Source: Compostimonas suwonensis
GTDB lineage: Bacteria; Actinomycetota; Actinomycetes; Actinomycetales; Microbacteriaceae
Direction of reading: 5' to 3'
DNA length: 64,000 bases
Assembly: GCF_002797855.1 (NCBI RefSeq)
Contig: NZ_PGFB01000008.1
Coordinates: 44,301-108,300, forward strand
The position numbers were made by a program, and so were the translations under genes. The notes beneath the pieces were generated by a model. That model was not told the DNA's origin. It did not search any database and saw only the letters and a program-made list of their open reading frames with translations. This document shows, in pieces, positions 17,492 through 25,871 of the stretch. Position 1 is the first letter of the stretch. Every line of letters begins with the position of its first letter.

Positions 17492-18418
17492 TCAGCGGCC
17501 GCGCGCGGCATCCATCCGGCTCAGCAGCCACGACGGCCCCGCGAGGTGCGCGCCCAGCTCGGAGACCCTGCGCCCCAGCTCGCGGTCGGCCGTGACCACG
17601 TGCACGGCGGTGAGACTCCCGTCGTCGCGCGCTCTCTCGACGAGGTCGACGATGGCCTGATCGCCGTCGTGCTCCGCACGGGCGATCGTGAGGGCTGCGC
17701 GACCGTGCGGCGGCGCCAGTCGCGGCTGCGCGGCCTTCGCCTCGCCTTCGACCACGAGCACGGTGCGCGGCCAGGCGAGTGTCGGGGACGCGTCGAAGTC
17801 CGCGGGCAGCCCCTCGTCGAGGGCGGCCTGCAGCTCCCCCGCGAGCCGTTCCGTCGCGCCCGCGCGATCGCGCCACCACCCGGTGGGGCGGGAGCCGAGC
17901 ACATTGGCCGAGTCGACGACGAGCAGGATGCCGCGCCCCAGCCCGGCCCGCAGCGCCGGCCAGCTCGCGGCGAACCCCGGATGCAGCGGATACCCCTCCA
18001 CCTCGGAGACCGGGACCCAGCGCAGCTCGATGCTCTCCGGGTCGCCGATCGTCGCCTCGAACGGCTCGGTGACGTCGGCGACGACCGTGGAGTAGCTCCA
18101 GATCCCGAGGTCGAGCACCGTCAGCGTGCGCACCCGCAGGCGCGCCGGGTCGACCCCGGCCTCCTCGCGCGCCTCGCGGAAGGCCGCGTCGACCGCCGAC
18201 TCGCCGCCGTGCCGTGCGCCGCCGGGCAGGCCCCAGGTGCCGCCGAAGTGGCTCCACTCCGCGCGGTGCTGCAGCAGCACACCGGCCTCGGGGTCGTGGG
18301 CGAGCAGGCCCGCTGCGCCGAAGCGACCCCAGTACCGGCGTCCGTCGGGGCCCTCCACCCAGGCGTCCCCGCTGTCGCGAGGCCGATGCGGCGGGCCCGA
18401 GGGGCGGAGGTCGTCCAT
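17492..18418 (-). CDS. NUDIX hydrolase fused to a NYN/PIN-like nuclease domain
   Basis: A 308-residue two-domain protein. Residues 30-145 are a NUDIX pyrophosphatase with a complete box: Gly67, Glu73, Arg81-Glu82, Glu85-Glu86, Gly88. From about residue 161 a second domain begins with ILLVVDSANVLGS (Asp168, Asn171), followed later by GDQAIVDLV and VVTADRELGRRV, the spaced acidic residues typical of PIN/NYN ribonucleases. The NUDIX half hydrolyses a nucleoside diphosphate linked to some group; the NYN half suggests RNA cleavage. Together they hint at RNA or nucleotide-cap turnover, but that is inference. It stands alone between convergent and co-directional genes; no partner is visible. Confidence 0.82.
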   Translation of the reverse strand: MDDLRPSGPPHRPRDSGDAWVEGPDGRRYWGRFGAAGLLAHDPEAGVLLQHRAEWSHFGGTWGLPGGARHGGESAVDAAFREAREEAGVDPARLRVRTLTVLDLGIWSYSTVVADVTEPFEATIGDPESIELRWVPVSEVEGYPLHPGFAASWPALRAGLGRGILLVVDSANVLGSRPTGWWRDRAGATERLAGELQAALDEGLPADFDASPTLAWPRTVLVVEGEAKAAQPRLAPPHGRAALTIARAEHDGDQAIVDLVERARDDGSLTAVHVVTADRELGRRVSELGAHLAGPSWLLSRMDAARGR

Positions 18419-18452
18419 GTACCTAGCCTCTCACCTCGGGGGCCCGGAAACC

Positions 18453-19850
18453 CTAGACGAGCATCGCGGGCACCCGGGGCTTCACGGCCGAACGCAGGGT
18501 GATCGTGAGGACGGCGGCGACCGCGCAGCCCGCGGCGATGATGACGAGCGTTGTGCTCAGGCCGATCGCCGAGGTGAGGATGGGGAAGAACAGCGTGCCG
18601 ACCGCGGCCCCGACCTTGCCGGAGGCGGCGGCGATCCCCGAGCCGCTGCCCCGGATCTCGGCGGGGAACGCCTCGGTGGGCATCAGGAAGGTCGTCGCGT
18701 TGGGCCCGGCGTTCATAAAGAAGTTGAACGCCGCGAAGCCGATGAGCACGAGCGCGAGGTTGAGCGGGCTGCCGTCGGTGAGGGTCGTCGCGATCGCGAG
18801 CACGAGCAGGCCGCCGGCCATGACGAAGAAGCCCGCCGACTGCAGCACGACGGCGCCGAGCCGCGCGATCGTCAGGAGTGCCGTGGCGAAGCCGAAGACG
18901 AGGAAGAGGTCGAGGAGGGCGGCGCCCTCGGTCGAGGTGATGTCGTCGGCGATGAACTGCGTCGACGCCGACGGCGAGAGCGCGATGGCGGCGAGGATCG
19001 TCGGAGTGAAGACCCCGACCCCGTAGGTCGCGATGTCCATGAGGAACCACGGCACGGAGGTCAGGAGGGTCGACTTCCGGTAGCGCTTCGAGAAGAGATC
19101 CCGCAGATCGGCCTTGTGCACGGTCGTGAGAGCGCCGGCGACCTCCTCGTCGCGGATCTCCTCCACCGTGACGAGCCGCTCGCAGAAGACCGACATGGCC
19201 GCCGCGGCCTCCTTGAGCTGGTTGGTCGCCGCGAGCCACTGCGGGCTCTCGGGCACCCCGCGCCGCAGCCAGACGATCACGATCGCGGGAACGACGCCGG
19301 CGCCGAGCATCCAGCGCCAGGCGTCGGGCGTGGGCTCGAGGGTGAGGATCGCGAGGCCCACGAGCACACCCAGGATCTGGCCGACCGCCTGGAAGCTGAA
19401 GGTCGCGACGAGCAGGCGGGTGCGCAGCCGGGAGGGCGCGATCTCGCTCACGTAGCTCGAGCTGATCGGGTAGTCGGCGCCGATGCCGACTCCGAGCAGG
19501 AAGCGGAAGGCGACGAGCCACCACAGGCTCGGCGCGAGGGCGGAGAGCAGGGCGAAGACGACGAACATCGCGAGGTCGATGCGGAAGGCGAGCTTGCGGC
19601 CGATCCGGTCGGAGACCGGGCCCATGACCGCTGCGCCGACGATCGCGCCCACGATCGCCGCCGAGCTCGCGAGGCCCGTCTCCCACGGGGTGAGGTTCCA
19701 CTCGTGCGCGATGAGCGGGATGGCCACGCCCATGATGAAGAAGTCGAACCCGTCGAGCATGATGCCCATGGACGAGAGCAGCCAGACCCTGCGGTGGGTC
19801 TTGGCGAAATCGACGCTCTCTATGAGCGCGCTGAGTTTCTGTCCGGCCAT
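18453..19850 (-). CDS. MFS transporter (sugar/organic anion/phosphate:H+ symporter type)
   Basis: A 465-residue protein with twelve hydrophobic segments. Family marks include GFDFFIMGVAIPLIA in helix 1, DRIGRK between helices 2 and 3, and a long central loop between helices 6 and 7 (SPQWLAATNQLKEAAA and onward). The FLMDIATYGVGVFTPTIL segment after the loop resembles phosphate and aromatic-acid porters of the superfamily. The substrate cannot be fixed. ATG 19850 is chosen as start; the much longer frame upstream is antisense to the MalT-like gene. It diverges from that regulator across 250 bp, so regulation of this transporter by it is plausible. Confidence 0.85.
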   Translation of the reverse strand: MAGQKLSALIESVDFAKTHRRVWLLSSMGIMLDGFDFFIMGVAIPLIAHEWNLTPWETGLASSAAIVGAIVGAAVMGPVSDRIGRKLAFRIDLAMFVVFALLSALAPSLWWLVAFRFLLGVGIGADYPISSSYVSEIAPSRLRTRLLVATFSFQAVGQILGVLVGLAILTLEPTPDAWRWMLGAGVVPAIVIVWLRRGVPESPQWLAATNQLKEAAAAMSVFCERLVTVEEIRDEEVAGALTTVHKADLRDLFSKRYRKSTLLTSVPWFLMDIATYGVGVFTPTILAAIALSPSASTQFIADDITSTEGAALLDLFLVFGFATALLTIARLGAVVLQSAGFFVMAGGLLVLAIATTLTDGSPLNLALVLIGFAAFNFFMNAGPNATTFLMPTEAFPAEIRGSGSGIAAASGKVGAAVGTLFFPILTSAIGLSTTLVIIAAGCAVAAVLTITLRSAVKPRVPAMLV

Positions 19851-20035
19851 CGCCCCATAGTGGCCGCGCAATGTTGACAGGGCGTTAACGGCGCGCCTCG
19901 GGCTCCAACCCGATCGGACGCCGCTGGTCGCAGGCTCGGCTCGGCCGCGTTTAAGCCGGGTTTCAGGCGCATCCCACTCCCTCTCACCCCTTCTCACCCC
20001 GGATCCCGTGCAGCTGTGAGGCGGTGATGAAAACG

Positions 20036-20059
20036 AGGGTGAAAGACAGGGTGAAAGAC
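20036..20059 (+). repeat. 12-bp direct repeat upstream of the MalT-like gene
   Basis: AGGGTGAAAGAC occurs twice head to tail (20036-20047, 20048-20059), 45-67 nt before the regulator start. A related GGGGTGAGA/GGGGTGAGA pair occurs just upstream on the other strand (19981-20000). Could be an activator site; no direct evidence. Confidence 0.5.
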
Positions 20060-20102
20060 AGCCGAACCTCGGAATGAATGGAGCCCGGCGCCGTCTCTCG
20101 TA

Positions 20103-22871
20103 ATGACACTGACCACGGAAAGACGGCCATGCGACACGTCGCGCGACCGGAGGGGACCAGACGAAGATGCGGACGAGACAGGGTGCGGGAACGCGCCGAT
20201 GCCGGCGGTGAGAGCCGCCGACAGACGGGCGGATCGGGCGCTCGGCGACAGCGGCATCGCATACGCGCCGCACTCTCCGAAGGGGATCCTCGACCGCCCG
20301 GCGCTGACCGCGCTCATCGACGAGGCGGCGACGACGCCCCTCACCGTCCTCCGGGCACCCAAGGGCTTCGGCAAGACGACCGCGCTCGCGCGCTGGGTGC
20401 ACGAGCGCTCCCCCTCGACCCCGCGGCGCGGCGTCTGGATCTCCCTCGGCGACGACGGGATCGGGCGCACCGAGTTCTGGACGCTCGTGTCGACGGCCCT
20501 GCGCGACGCCGGTCTCATCGGTGTCGATGCGGGCCTCGGGGCCGCCCCCCGGCCCCCTGACGGAGGCCTTCCCGAGGGCTCGTGGCTGCGGCACACCCTC
20601 GCGGGAGCGCTCGAGCGCCTCGAGGAGCCCATCGTGATCGTCGTCGACGACTACCACCGGGTGGGCGACCGCATGGTCGACGACGACCTCCTGTGGCTTC
20701 TCGAACGATACAGAACCATTCGTTTTATCGTCGCGACCCGGGTTTTCAGTGTCTTCGAAAGCCTCACCGCCACCGCCCGGATCGGCATCGCCCTGGTCGA
20801 TCCCGCGCGGCTGCGCCTCTCCTCGGCCGAGGCCCACCAGGTGATCGAACGTTTGCTCCCCACGCTCACGGAAGACGAACGGCAGCGCCTCGTCGACGAG
20901 CTCGACGGCTGGCCGCTCGCCCTCATCGCCGTCGCGCACGTGATCGGTCGTCAGCGCGTGTCCGTCGACGACGCGCTCTCCCTCGTGGCCGAGGACGTGC
21001 TCTCCGACGAGCTCGTCGGCTCGCTCCTGAGCGGCACCGCCGACCCCGAGTTCGATCTGTTCGTGCTCGGCTCGGCCCTCGCCGATTTCGTCACACCCGA
21101 GCTGGCGGCGGCCCTGACCGAGACACCGGATGCGGCATCCCTGCTCGCGCGGCTCGAGCACCTCGGATTCGGAAGCTGGTCGGGCGACCCGGCCGACCGC
21201 CGTTTCGAGTATCAGGGCCTCGTGCTCTCCTCGCTGCGACGACGAGCCCGGCTCGTGTTCGCCGACTCGCTCGCCGAACGGCGCACGCGGCTCGCCGAGT
21301 GGCTCGAGTCCAACGGCTACGTCATGGATGCGATCCTGCAGCACTCCCTCGCTCAGCACTGGCAGAACGCCATGGCCGTCACGGTGCGGCACGCCTCCGA
21401 GCTCGCGCGGGCCGACACCGCGAGCGCGTGCCGCCTGCTCGCCCTCGTGCCGCGACGCGACCCCCGCTTCGAAGCGGAGCTCGCCGTCATCGTCGCGGTC
21501 GTCACGAGCGCGCACCCGGAGGCGACCGGCTGCGAGAACACGCTCACGAGCCGGCATCTCGCCGAATCGGTCATGCACGCACTCGAAGACGCCGAACCGG
21601 TACGCCGGGCGGCGTTGCTCTTCGCCCTCTCCCGCGCCCACCGCGAGGCGGAGCGCTACGATCAGGCGCGGCTCACGGCCGAGCGGCTCGGCGCGGCCCT
21701 CGCGGCGCTCGACACCGACGAGATGGAGCAGCTGGGCGATCTCGTGCACTTCTGCACGCGCGAGATCGGCCTCGCGAGCCTTGCGGCGCACCGGCTGCCC
21801 GTGGCCGCCGAGTACCTCCTCCGCTCCTCGACACGAGCGAGGTCACGCGGCGACGACGCGATGTGGCTCGACTCCGCCGGCAGCCTCGCCTACGCCGAGG
21901 CCTCGCTCGGGCACGTGACCCGCGCCCGCGCCCGGGTGGCCGAGCTGCGGTCGGGCGCGCTCCCCGTCGACCTGCTCACGGGCCCTCATGCCATCGGCCT
22001 GCGCCTGGCCGAAGCCGTGCTCGACCTCGACTCCTTCGCCGCCGAGAGCTCCATCGCGCACGCCCGCTGGGTGCGCGAGGCCGCGACCGGCACGGAGTTC
22101 GCGGCCGTCGCGAGCGCCATCGAGACCGCCTCGATGTCGGTCGGAGGGCGCATCTCCGCCGCCATCAGCCGGGCCAAGGCCCTCGTCTCAGCGACGGCGG
22201 GCGCCGAGGGGACGCCGAGCCCGCACACCCGCGAGATCCTCCACTCGGTGATCGTCGACGGCCTCGTGATGAGCGGCAGGGTCAACCAGGCCGACGAGTA
22301 CCTGCGATCGCGCGGCCTGCGCAATCGGCTGGTGCTCTCCGAGGCCCGGCTCGCACTCGTCGAGCGCAAGAGCTGGCAGGTCATCACGATCACCGAGCCG
22401 CTCCTGAGAACCCCGGATGCCTCGCCCCGCGCCACCGCGGACGCGCTGCTCCTGCGCGCCATCGCCGCCCACCGGCTCGCCCGGGCCGACATCGCCCTGT
22501 CGGCCCGGAGCGACGCGCTCACCGCGCTCATCGGCAGCGGTCTGCGGCATCCGCTCATGCTCATCCCGCGCGCCGAGCTCGTGACGCTGCTCGAGTGGTC
22601 GCCGGGAGGCGACGGCCGGGCGCAGCTCGCGAGCCTCGAGACCGTTCCCGACCGTTTCACGGCCGCGACGATCGTGCAGCAGCTCACCCGCAGGGAGTCG
22701 AGCGTGTTGAACGAGCTCTTCACGACCTCGCGGGCCGAGGTCATCGCCGAGCGGCTCTTCGTCTCGCCCAACACGGTCAAGTCGCAGCTGCGCAGCCTCT
22801 ATCGCAAGCTGGGGGTCTCGTCGCGCGACGAGGCGCTCATCGTGGCCGCCGACCGGGGGCTGGCGCCCTGA
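20103..22871 (+). CDS. MalT-like LuxR-family ATP-binding regulator
   Basis: A 922-residue signal-transduction regulator. Near the N-terminus is a Walker A loop APKGFGKTT (residues 85-93) and a Walker B-like IVIVVDDYH; a long helical repeat region follows; the last 60 residues are a LuxR helix-turn-helix (LTRRESSVLNELF...AERLFVSPNTVKSQLRSLYRKLGVSSR). This architecture is that of the MalT/STAND group, which bind an inducer in the helical repeats and ATP in the NTPase core before activating transcription. The first ATG (20103) has no ribosome binding site; a downstream start near residue 33 is possible. It is divergent from an MFS transporter gene, a likely target. The inducer is unknown. Confidence 0.85.
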   Translation: MTLTTERRPCDTSRDRRGPDEDADETGCGNAPMPAVRAADRRADRALGDSGIAYAPHSPKGILDRPALTALIDEAATTPLTVLRAPKGFGKTTALARWVHERSPSTPRRGVWISLGDDGIGRTEFWTLVSTALRDAGLIGVDAGLGAAPRPPDGGLPEGSWLRHTLAGALERLEEPIVIVVDDYHRVGDRMVDDDLLWLLERYRTIRFIVATRVFSVFESLTATARIGIALVDPARLRLSSAEAHQVIERLLPTLTEDERQRLVDELDGWPLALIAVAHVIGRQRVSVDDALSLVAEDVLSDELVGSLLSGTADPEFDLFVLGSALADFVTPELAAALTETPDAASLLARLEHLGFGSWSGDPADRRFEYQGLVLSSLRRRARLVFADSLAERRTRLAEWLESNGYVMDAILQHSLAQHWQNAMAVTVRHASELARADTASACRLLALVPRRDPRFEAELAVIVAVVTSAHPEATGCENTLTSRHLAESVMHALEDAEPVRRAALLFALSRAHREAERYDQARLTAERLGAALAALDTDEMEQLGDLVHFCTREIGLASLAAHRLPVAAEYLLRSSTRARSRGDDAMWLDSAGSLAYAEASLGHVTRARARVAELRSGALPVDLLTGPHAIGLRLAEAVLDLDSFAAESSIAHARWVREAATGTEFAAVASAIETASMSVGGRISAAISRAKALVSATAGAEGTPSPHTREILHSVIVDGLVMSGRVNQADEYLRSRGLRNRLVLSEARLALVERKSWQVITITEPLLRTPDASPRATADALLLRAIAAHRLARADIALSARSDALTALIGSGLRHPLMLIPRAELVTLLEWSPGGDGRAQLASLETVPDRFTAATIVQQLTRRESSVLNELFTTSRAEVIAERLFVSPNTVKSQLRSLYRKLGVSSRDEALIVAADRGLAP

Positions 22872-22923
22872 GGCCGGGGTCGGAGTCGGAGGCCGGGGCC
22901 GGGCGGCAGCGGAGTGCAGCGCC

Positions 22924-24246
22924 TCAGCGCGGCACGATCGCGACGAACGGCTCGGCGCGGCGCAGGCTGACGGCGAGGCGCAGGCTTCCGCTGCGGGCGA
23001 GGACGACGGCGATGACGAGCGCGGCGAGAGCGGGAACACCGCCCGAGAGCACCATGCCGATGTGGGCCCCGAAGTGCTCGACGACCCAGCCCATGACGGG
23101 CCCGCCGATCGACTGCCCGCCCAGGAGCACGAGCACGTAGAGCGCCATGACGCGCCCGCGGATGGCCACGTTCGACGACATCTGCACGAGCGAGTTCGCC
23201 GCCGTGATGAAGAAGAGCCAGCTGAAGCCGGCGAGCGCGAGGGCGGTACCGAAGAGCCACTCGGTGGGCATCAGCCCGCTGAACGCCTGCAGTGCGCCGT
23301 ACACGGCGGCCCCGAGGATCACCGTGCGCAGTCGCACGCTCCTGCGGCGGGTCGAGAGCAGGGCTCCCGTGAGCGCCCCGAGGGCGACGAGCGTGTTGAA
23401 GAGGCCGTAGCCGCCCGCGCCGGCGTCGAAGACCTCGCTCGCGTAGGCCGCGAGGATGACCGGCAGGTTCTGCGAGAACACCGCGAGGAAGGCGAGCATC
23501 ACGATCGTCCAGAGGATCGCCGGCTTCTGCACGACGTACCGCATGCCCTCGCGCAGCTGGCCTTTCGCCCGCGGAACGGGTGGCGCGGGGAAGAGCTCGC
23601 GCACCCGCAGCCGGGTGAGCGTGAAGACGACGATCGCGCAGGCCACGGCGTTGATGCCGAACGACCAGCCCGCCCCGACCGCCACGAGCAGCGCGCCGCT
23701 GATCGCGGGGCCGATGAGACCGCCGAGCTGGAAGGTCGACGAGTTGACGCTGATCGCGTTGCGGAGGTAGCCGGCGCCGACGAGCTCGTTGGTGAAGACC
23801 TGGCGGGCGGGGTTGTCGACGACGGTCACGAAGCCGAGCACGACGGCGACGACGTAGATGTGCCAGACCTGCACGGTGCCCGTGAGCGCCAGCACGGCGA
23901 GCGTCGCGCTCGTGAGCACGGAGACGCTCTGCGTGATCATGAGGAGGGTGCGCTTGGAGTAGCGGTCGACGATGACCCCGCCGAGCAGGCCGAAGATCAG
24001 CATGGGGGCGAACTGCAGGGCGACCGTGACGCCCACGGCGGTCACGCTGCCCGAGAGCTCGAGTACGAGCCAGTCCTGGGCGATCCTCTGCATCCAGAGG
24101 GCGGTCATCGCGACGAGGTTGGAGATCGCGAAGATCCGGTAGTTGCGCACCGAGAGCGAGACGAGGGTGTGGCGCCACGGGGGCGGCGACTTGAGTACGG
24201 CGATGGGTTCTGTTGCGGGATAACTGCTGGAGAGTGTCGAAGCCAC
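22924..24246 (-). CDS. MFS efflux transporter (EntS/MFS_3 type)
   Basis: A 440-residue twelve-helix transporter. The N-terminal part has SLSVRNYRIFAISNLVAMTA and GLLGGVIVDRYSKR, characteristic of the EntS/macrolide-type branch (MFS_3) that exports siderophores or drugs. The GTG at 24246 is preceded by AGGA with 6 nt spacing and is the best start; the longer frame runs through the regulator promoter and is antisense. It is divergent from a LysR regulator with a 7+7 inverted repeat between them, a classical regulator-target arrangement. Confidence 0.87.
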   Translation of the reverse strand: MASTLSSSYPATEPIAVLKSPPPWRHTLVSLSVRNYRIFAISNLVAMTALWMQRIAQDWLVLELSGSVTAVGVTVALQFAPMLIFGLLGGVIVDRYSKRTLLMITQSVSVLTSATLAVLALTGTVQVWHIYVVAVVLGFVTVVDNPARQVFTNELVGAGYLRNAISVNSSTFQLGGLIGPAISGALLVAVGAGWSFGINAVACAIVVFTLTRLRVRELFPAPPVPRAKGQLREGMRYVVQKPAILWTIVMLAFLAVFSQNLPVILAAYASEVFDAGAGGYGLFNTLVALGALTGALLSTRRRSVRLRTVILGAAVYGALQAFSGLMPTEWLFGTALALAGFSWLFFITAANSLVQMSSNVAIRGRVMALYVLVLLGGQSIGGPVMGWVVEHFGAHIGMVLSGGVPALAALVIAVVLARSGSLRLAVSLRRAEPFVAIVPR

Positions 24247-24340
24247 GGATGTTCCTACGTCGAGAACGACGTGCGAGAAATTTGCTGGTCTGGCGCCCGA
24301 ACCGGCGTCTCCTTCGACGGTACTCCCGCGGCATCCATTC

Positions 24341-24368
24341 TGAGAGTAAATTGAAGCTATAACTCTCA
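24341..24368. promoter_or_regulatory. Inverted repeat, probable LysR operator
   Basis: TGAGAGT (24341-24347) and its exact complement ACTCTCA (24362-24368) are separated by 14 AT-rich bases in the gap between the divergent MFS and LysR genes. The T-n-A palindrome and its position fit a LysR binding site. Confidence 0.65.
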
Positions 24369-24370
24369 TT

Positions 24371-24400
24371 GCATTTTCGAATGACACGCATTTTCGAATG
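24371..24400 (+). repeat. Direct repeat at the LysR gene start
   Basis: GCATTTTCGAATG occurs at 24371-24383 and 24388-24400 (17-bp period). Each copy contains the palindrome TTCGAA. AT-rich for this genome, so possibly a second regulator site. Confidence 0.6.
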
Positions 24401-24412
24401 GAGCGCTCTGCC

Positions 24413-25285
24413 GTGTTCGACCCCGTGCTGCTTCGCACCTTCCTCGCCGTCGCCGAGACCCACAGCTTCACGCAGGCGGCTAACCAGCTCGGGCTCAGCC
24501 AGCCCACGGTGAGCCAGCAGATCCGCAAGCTCGAGAAGGCGGCGGGGCGGATGCTCATCGCGCGCGACACCCGAGACGTCACCCTCACCGACAACGGCGA
24601 CGCGATGGCGGGCTTCGCGCGCACGATCCTCGCCGCCCACGCGGCGGCGTCGAGCTACTTCACGGGCTCCGCCATGCGCGGCCGGCTGCGTTTCGGGGCG
24701 GCCGACGATCTCGCCATCACCCAGCTCCCCCGCATCCTGCGGCACTTCCGGCAGCTCTACCCGCAGATCAACCTCGAGCTCACCGTCAACCAGAGCGGAC
24801 CGCTCTACCGACGACTCAAAGCCGGCCAGCTCGACCTCATCTTCGTCAAGCGGGCCCCGGACGCCGAGGCCGACGACGTGGCGGAACGCGGCACCGTCGT
24901 ACGCCGCGACACCATGGTCTGGGTCGGCCAGGAGCGCACCATCGTGGAGCCCGGCGAGCCGGTTCCGCTCATCGCCTACCAGGCCCCGAGCATCAGCCGG
25001 CAGCTCGCGATCGACGCCCTCGAGGCCGCGGGGCGCACCTGGCGCATCACGTGCAACACCCGCGAGGTCAACGGGGTGCTCGCGGCCGTGCGGGCCGGCA
25101 TCGGCATCGCCGTGTTCCCGCACACGCTCATCCCCGACGACCTCGTGAAGGTGAGCAACCGCTTCAGCCTCCCCGACCTCGGAGACATCGACTTCACCCT
25201 ACTCTCGAACCCCCTCGCCCCCGCCGAGCCGGTCGAGGCGCTCTCATCCGCCATCCTCGGCCGACCCCTCAACCGCACGGCCTAA
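24413..25285 (+). CDS. LysR-family transcriptional regulator
   Basis: A 290-residue regulator. Residues 1-65 form the winged helix (LLRTFLAVAETHSFTQAAN, then SQPTVSQQIRKLE); the remainder is the two-lobed effector-binding domain (LRFGAADDLA onward). GTG 24413 is preferred as start because GGAG (24400-24403) lies 9 nt upstream and the resulting N-terminus MFDPVLLRTF is typical; an ATG at 24398 would add five residues. Its likely target is the divergent MFS efflux gene, with the inverted repeat at 24341-24368 between them. The inducer is unknown. Confidence 0.9.
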   Translation: MFDPVLLRTFLAVAETHSFTQAANQLGLSQPTVSQQIRKLEKAAGRMLIARDTRDVTLTDNGDAMAGFARTILAAHAAASSYFTGSAMRGRLRFGAADDLAITQLPRILRHFRQLYPQINLELTVNQSGPLYRRLKAGQLDLIFVKRAPDAEADDVAERGTVVRRDTMVWVGQERTIVEPGEPVPLIAYQAPSISRQLAIDALEAAGRTWRITCNTREVNGVLAAVRAGIGIAVFPHTLIPDDLVKVSNRFSLPDLGDIDFTLLSNPLAPAEPVEALSSAILGRPLNRTA

Positions 25286-25451
25286 GGTCGCGGCGGGCGA
25301 TGCGACGGGGATGACCGCGCGGCGGGCGTCGCGACGAGCGCGAGAGCACAGCTCCGTGCGGCACGCCGCGCGAGCGCGCCGGGGCACGGCGTTTCATCCA
25401 GGATCGCGCGCTCGCACCGTGTCGCCGATGCACCGGAGTCGACGCCAGGGG

Positions 25452-25480
25452 TTGAGCCGCGGGGCTTGCGGTCGTAGCGT
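25452..25480 (+). promoter_or_regulatory. Candidate promoter for the 40-residue gene
   Basis: TTGAGC (25452-25457) and TAGCGT (25475-25480) with 17 bp between fit a vegetative promoter, about 50 nt upstream of the start at 25532. The remaining sequence between 25286 and 25451 shows nothing else recognisable. Confidence 0.4.
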
Positions 25481-25531
25481 GGCACCAGGGGTCGCGATGA
25501 ACGCGGCGCCACGGATGGATCAGGAGCAGCA

Positions 25532-25654
25532 ATGAGCAACACGAGCAACGATCCGAAAGACCAGGTACCGACACCGAAGCCGCCCGCGGGCAAGCCGCAG
25601 GAGAACGAATCCAAGGAAGAATTCGAAGAGCGCCTCGGCCAGGTCGAGAACTAG
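25532..25654 (+). CDS. Small hydrophilic 40-residue protein, unknown function
   Basis: A short reading frame with strong support: AGGAG 5 nt before the ATG, a candidate promoter upstream and a perfect hairpin just after the stop. The protein begins MSNTSNDPKDQ, has a proline/lysine middle (PTPKPPAGKPQ) and an acidic end (ESKEEFEERLGQVEN). It has no hydrophobic segment and is probably disordered with a short C-terminal helix. No family is recognised. It is its own transcription unit between lysR and the SOS operon. Confidence 0.65.
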   Translation: MSNTSNDPKDQVPTPKPPAGKPQENESKEEFEERLGQVEN

Positions 25655-25678
25655 CAGCCGCCTCCTCTGCGAGACGGT

Positions 25679-25713
25679 GAGGTCCGGGCACGCCGTGGGC
25701 GTGCCCGGACCTC
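25679..25713 (+). terminator. Strong hairpin after the 40-residue gene
   Basis: Perfect 15-bp arms (25679-25693 and 25699-25713) with a 5-nt loop. No U-tract follows, as is common for actinobacterial terminators. Confidence 0.75.
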
Positions 25714-25722
25714 GTGCGTCGG

Positions 25723-25804
25723 GCGCGGGCTTCTTCGCGGGCGCGGGTTTCTTCGCGGGCGCGGTGCTTCGACGCTCGGCGCTCGCGAAGAAACCCGCGC
25801 TCGA
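25723..25804. repeat. Palindromic intergenic element, family A copy 2
   Basis: The reverse complement of this stretch aligns with 861-927. Arms GCGCGGGTTTCTTCGCG and its complement pair over 17 bp. The left arm is duplicated (25723-25740 and 25741-25758). In copy 1 the arm has GTTTGTTCGC, here GTTTCTTCGC, with the matching change in the opposite arm. Confidence 0.8.
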
Positions 25805-25836
25805 CGCCAGGGACGCCTGATGGATGTCGGTGGCGG

Positions 25837-25865
25837 TTGACATATTCGAACATATGTTCGAATAT
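25837..25865 (+). promoter_or_regulatory. SOS promoter with LexA operator
   Basis: TTGACA (25837-25842), 17 bp, then GAATAT (25860-25865). The whole spacer is filled by a LexA box TCGAACATATGTTCGA (25846-25861), part of a perfect 24-bp palindrome (25842-25865). LexA bound here would exclude RNA polymerase. The gene start ATG 25872 is 6 nt after the -10. Confidence 0.92.
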
Positions 25866-25871
25866 GAGCAG

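Noticed and set aside
19851..21791. Very long minus-strand frame joined to the MFS gene
   Set aside because: It is the shadow of the MalT-like gene; the MFS protein begins at ATG 19850.
25842..25866. ATG at 25853 or 25824 as start of imuA
   Set aside because: Both lie within or before the -10/LexA region, so they would not be in the transcript.
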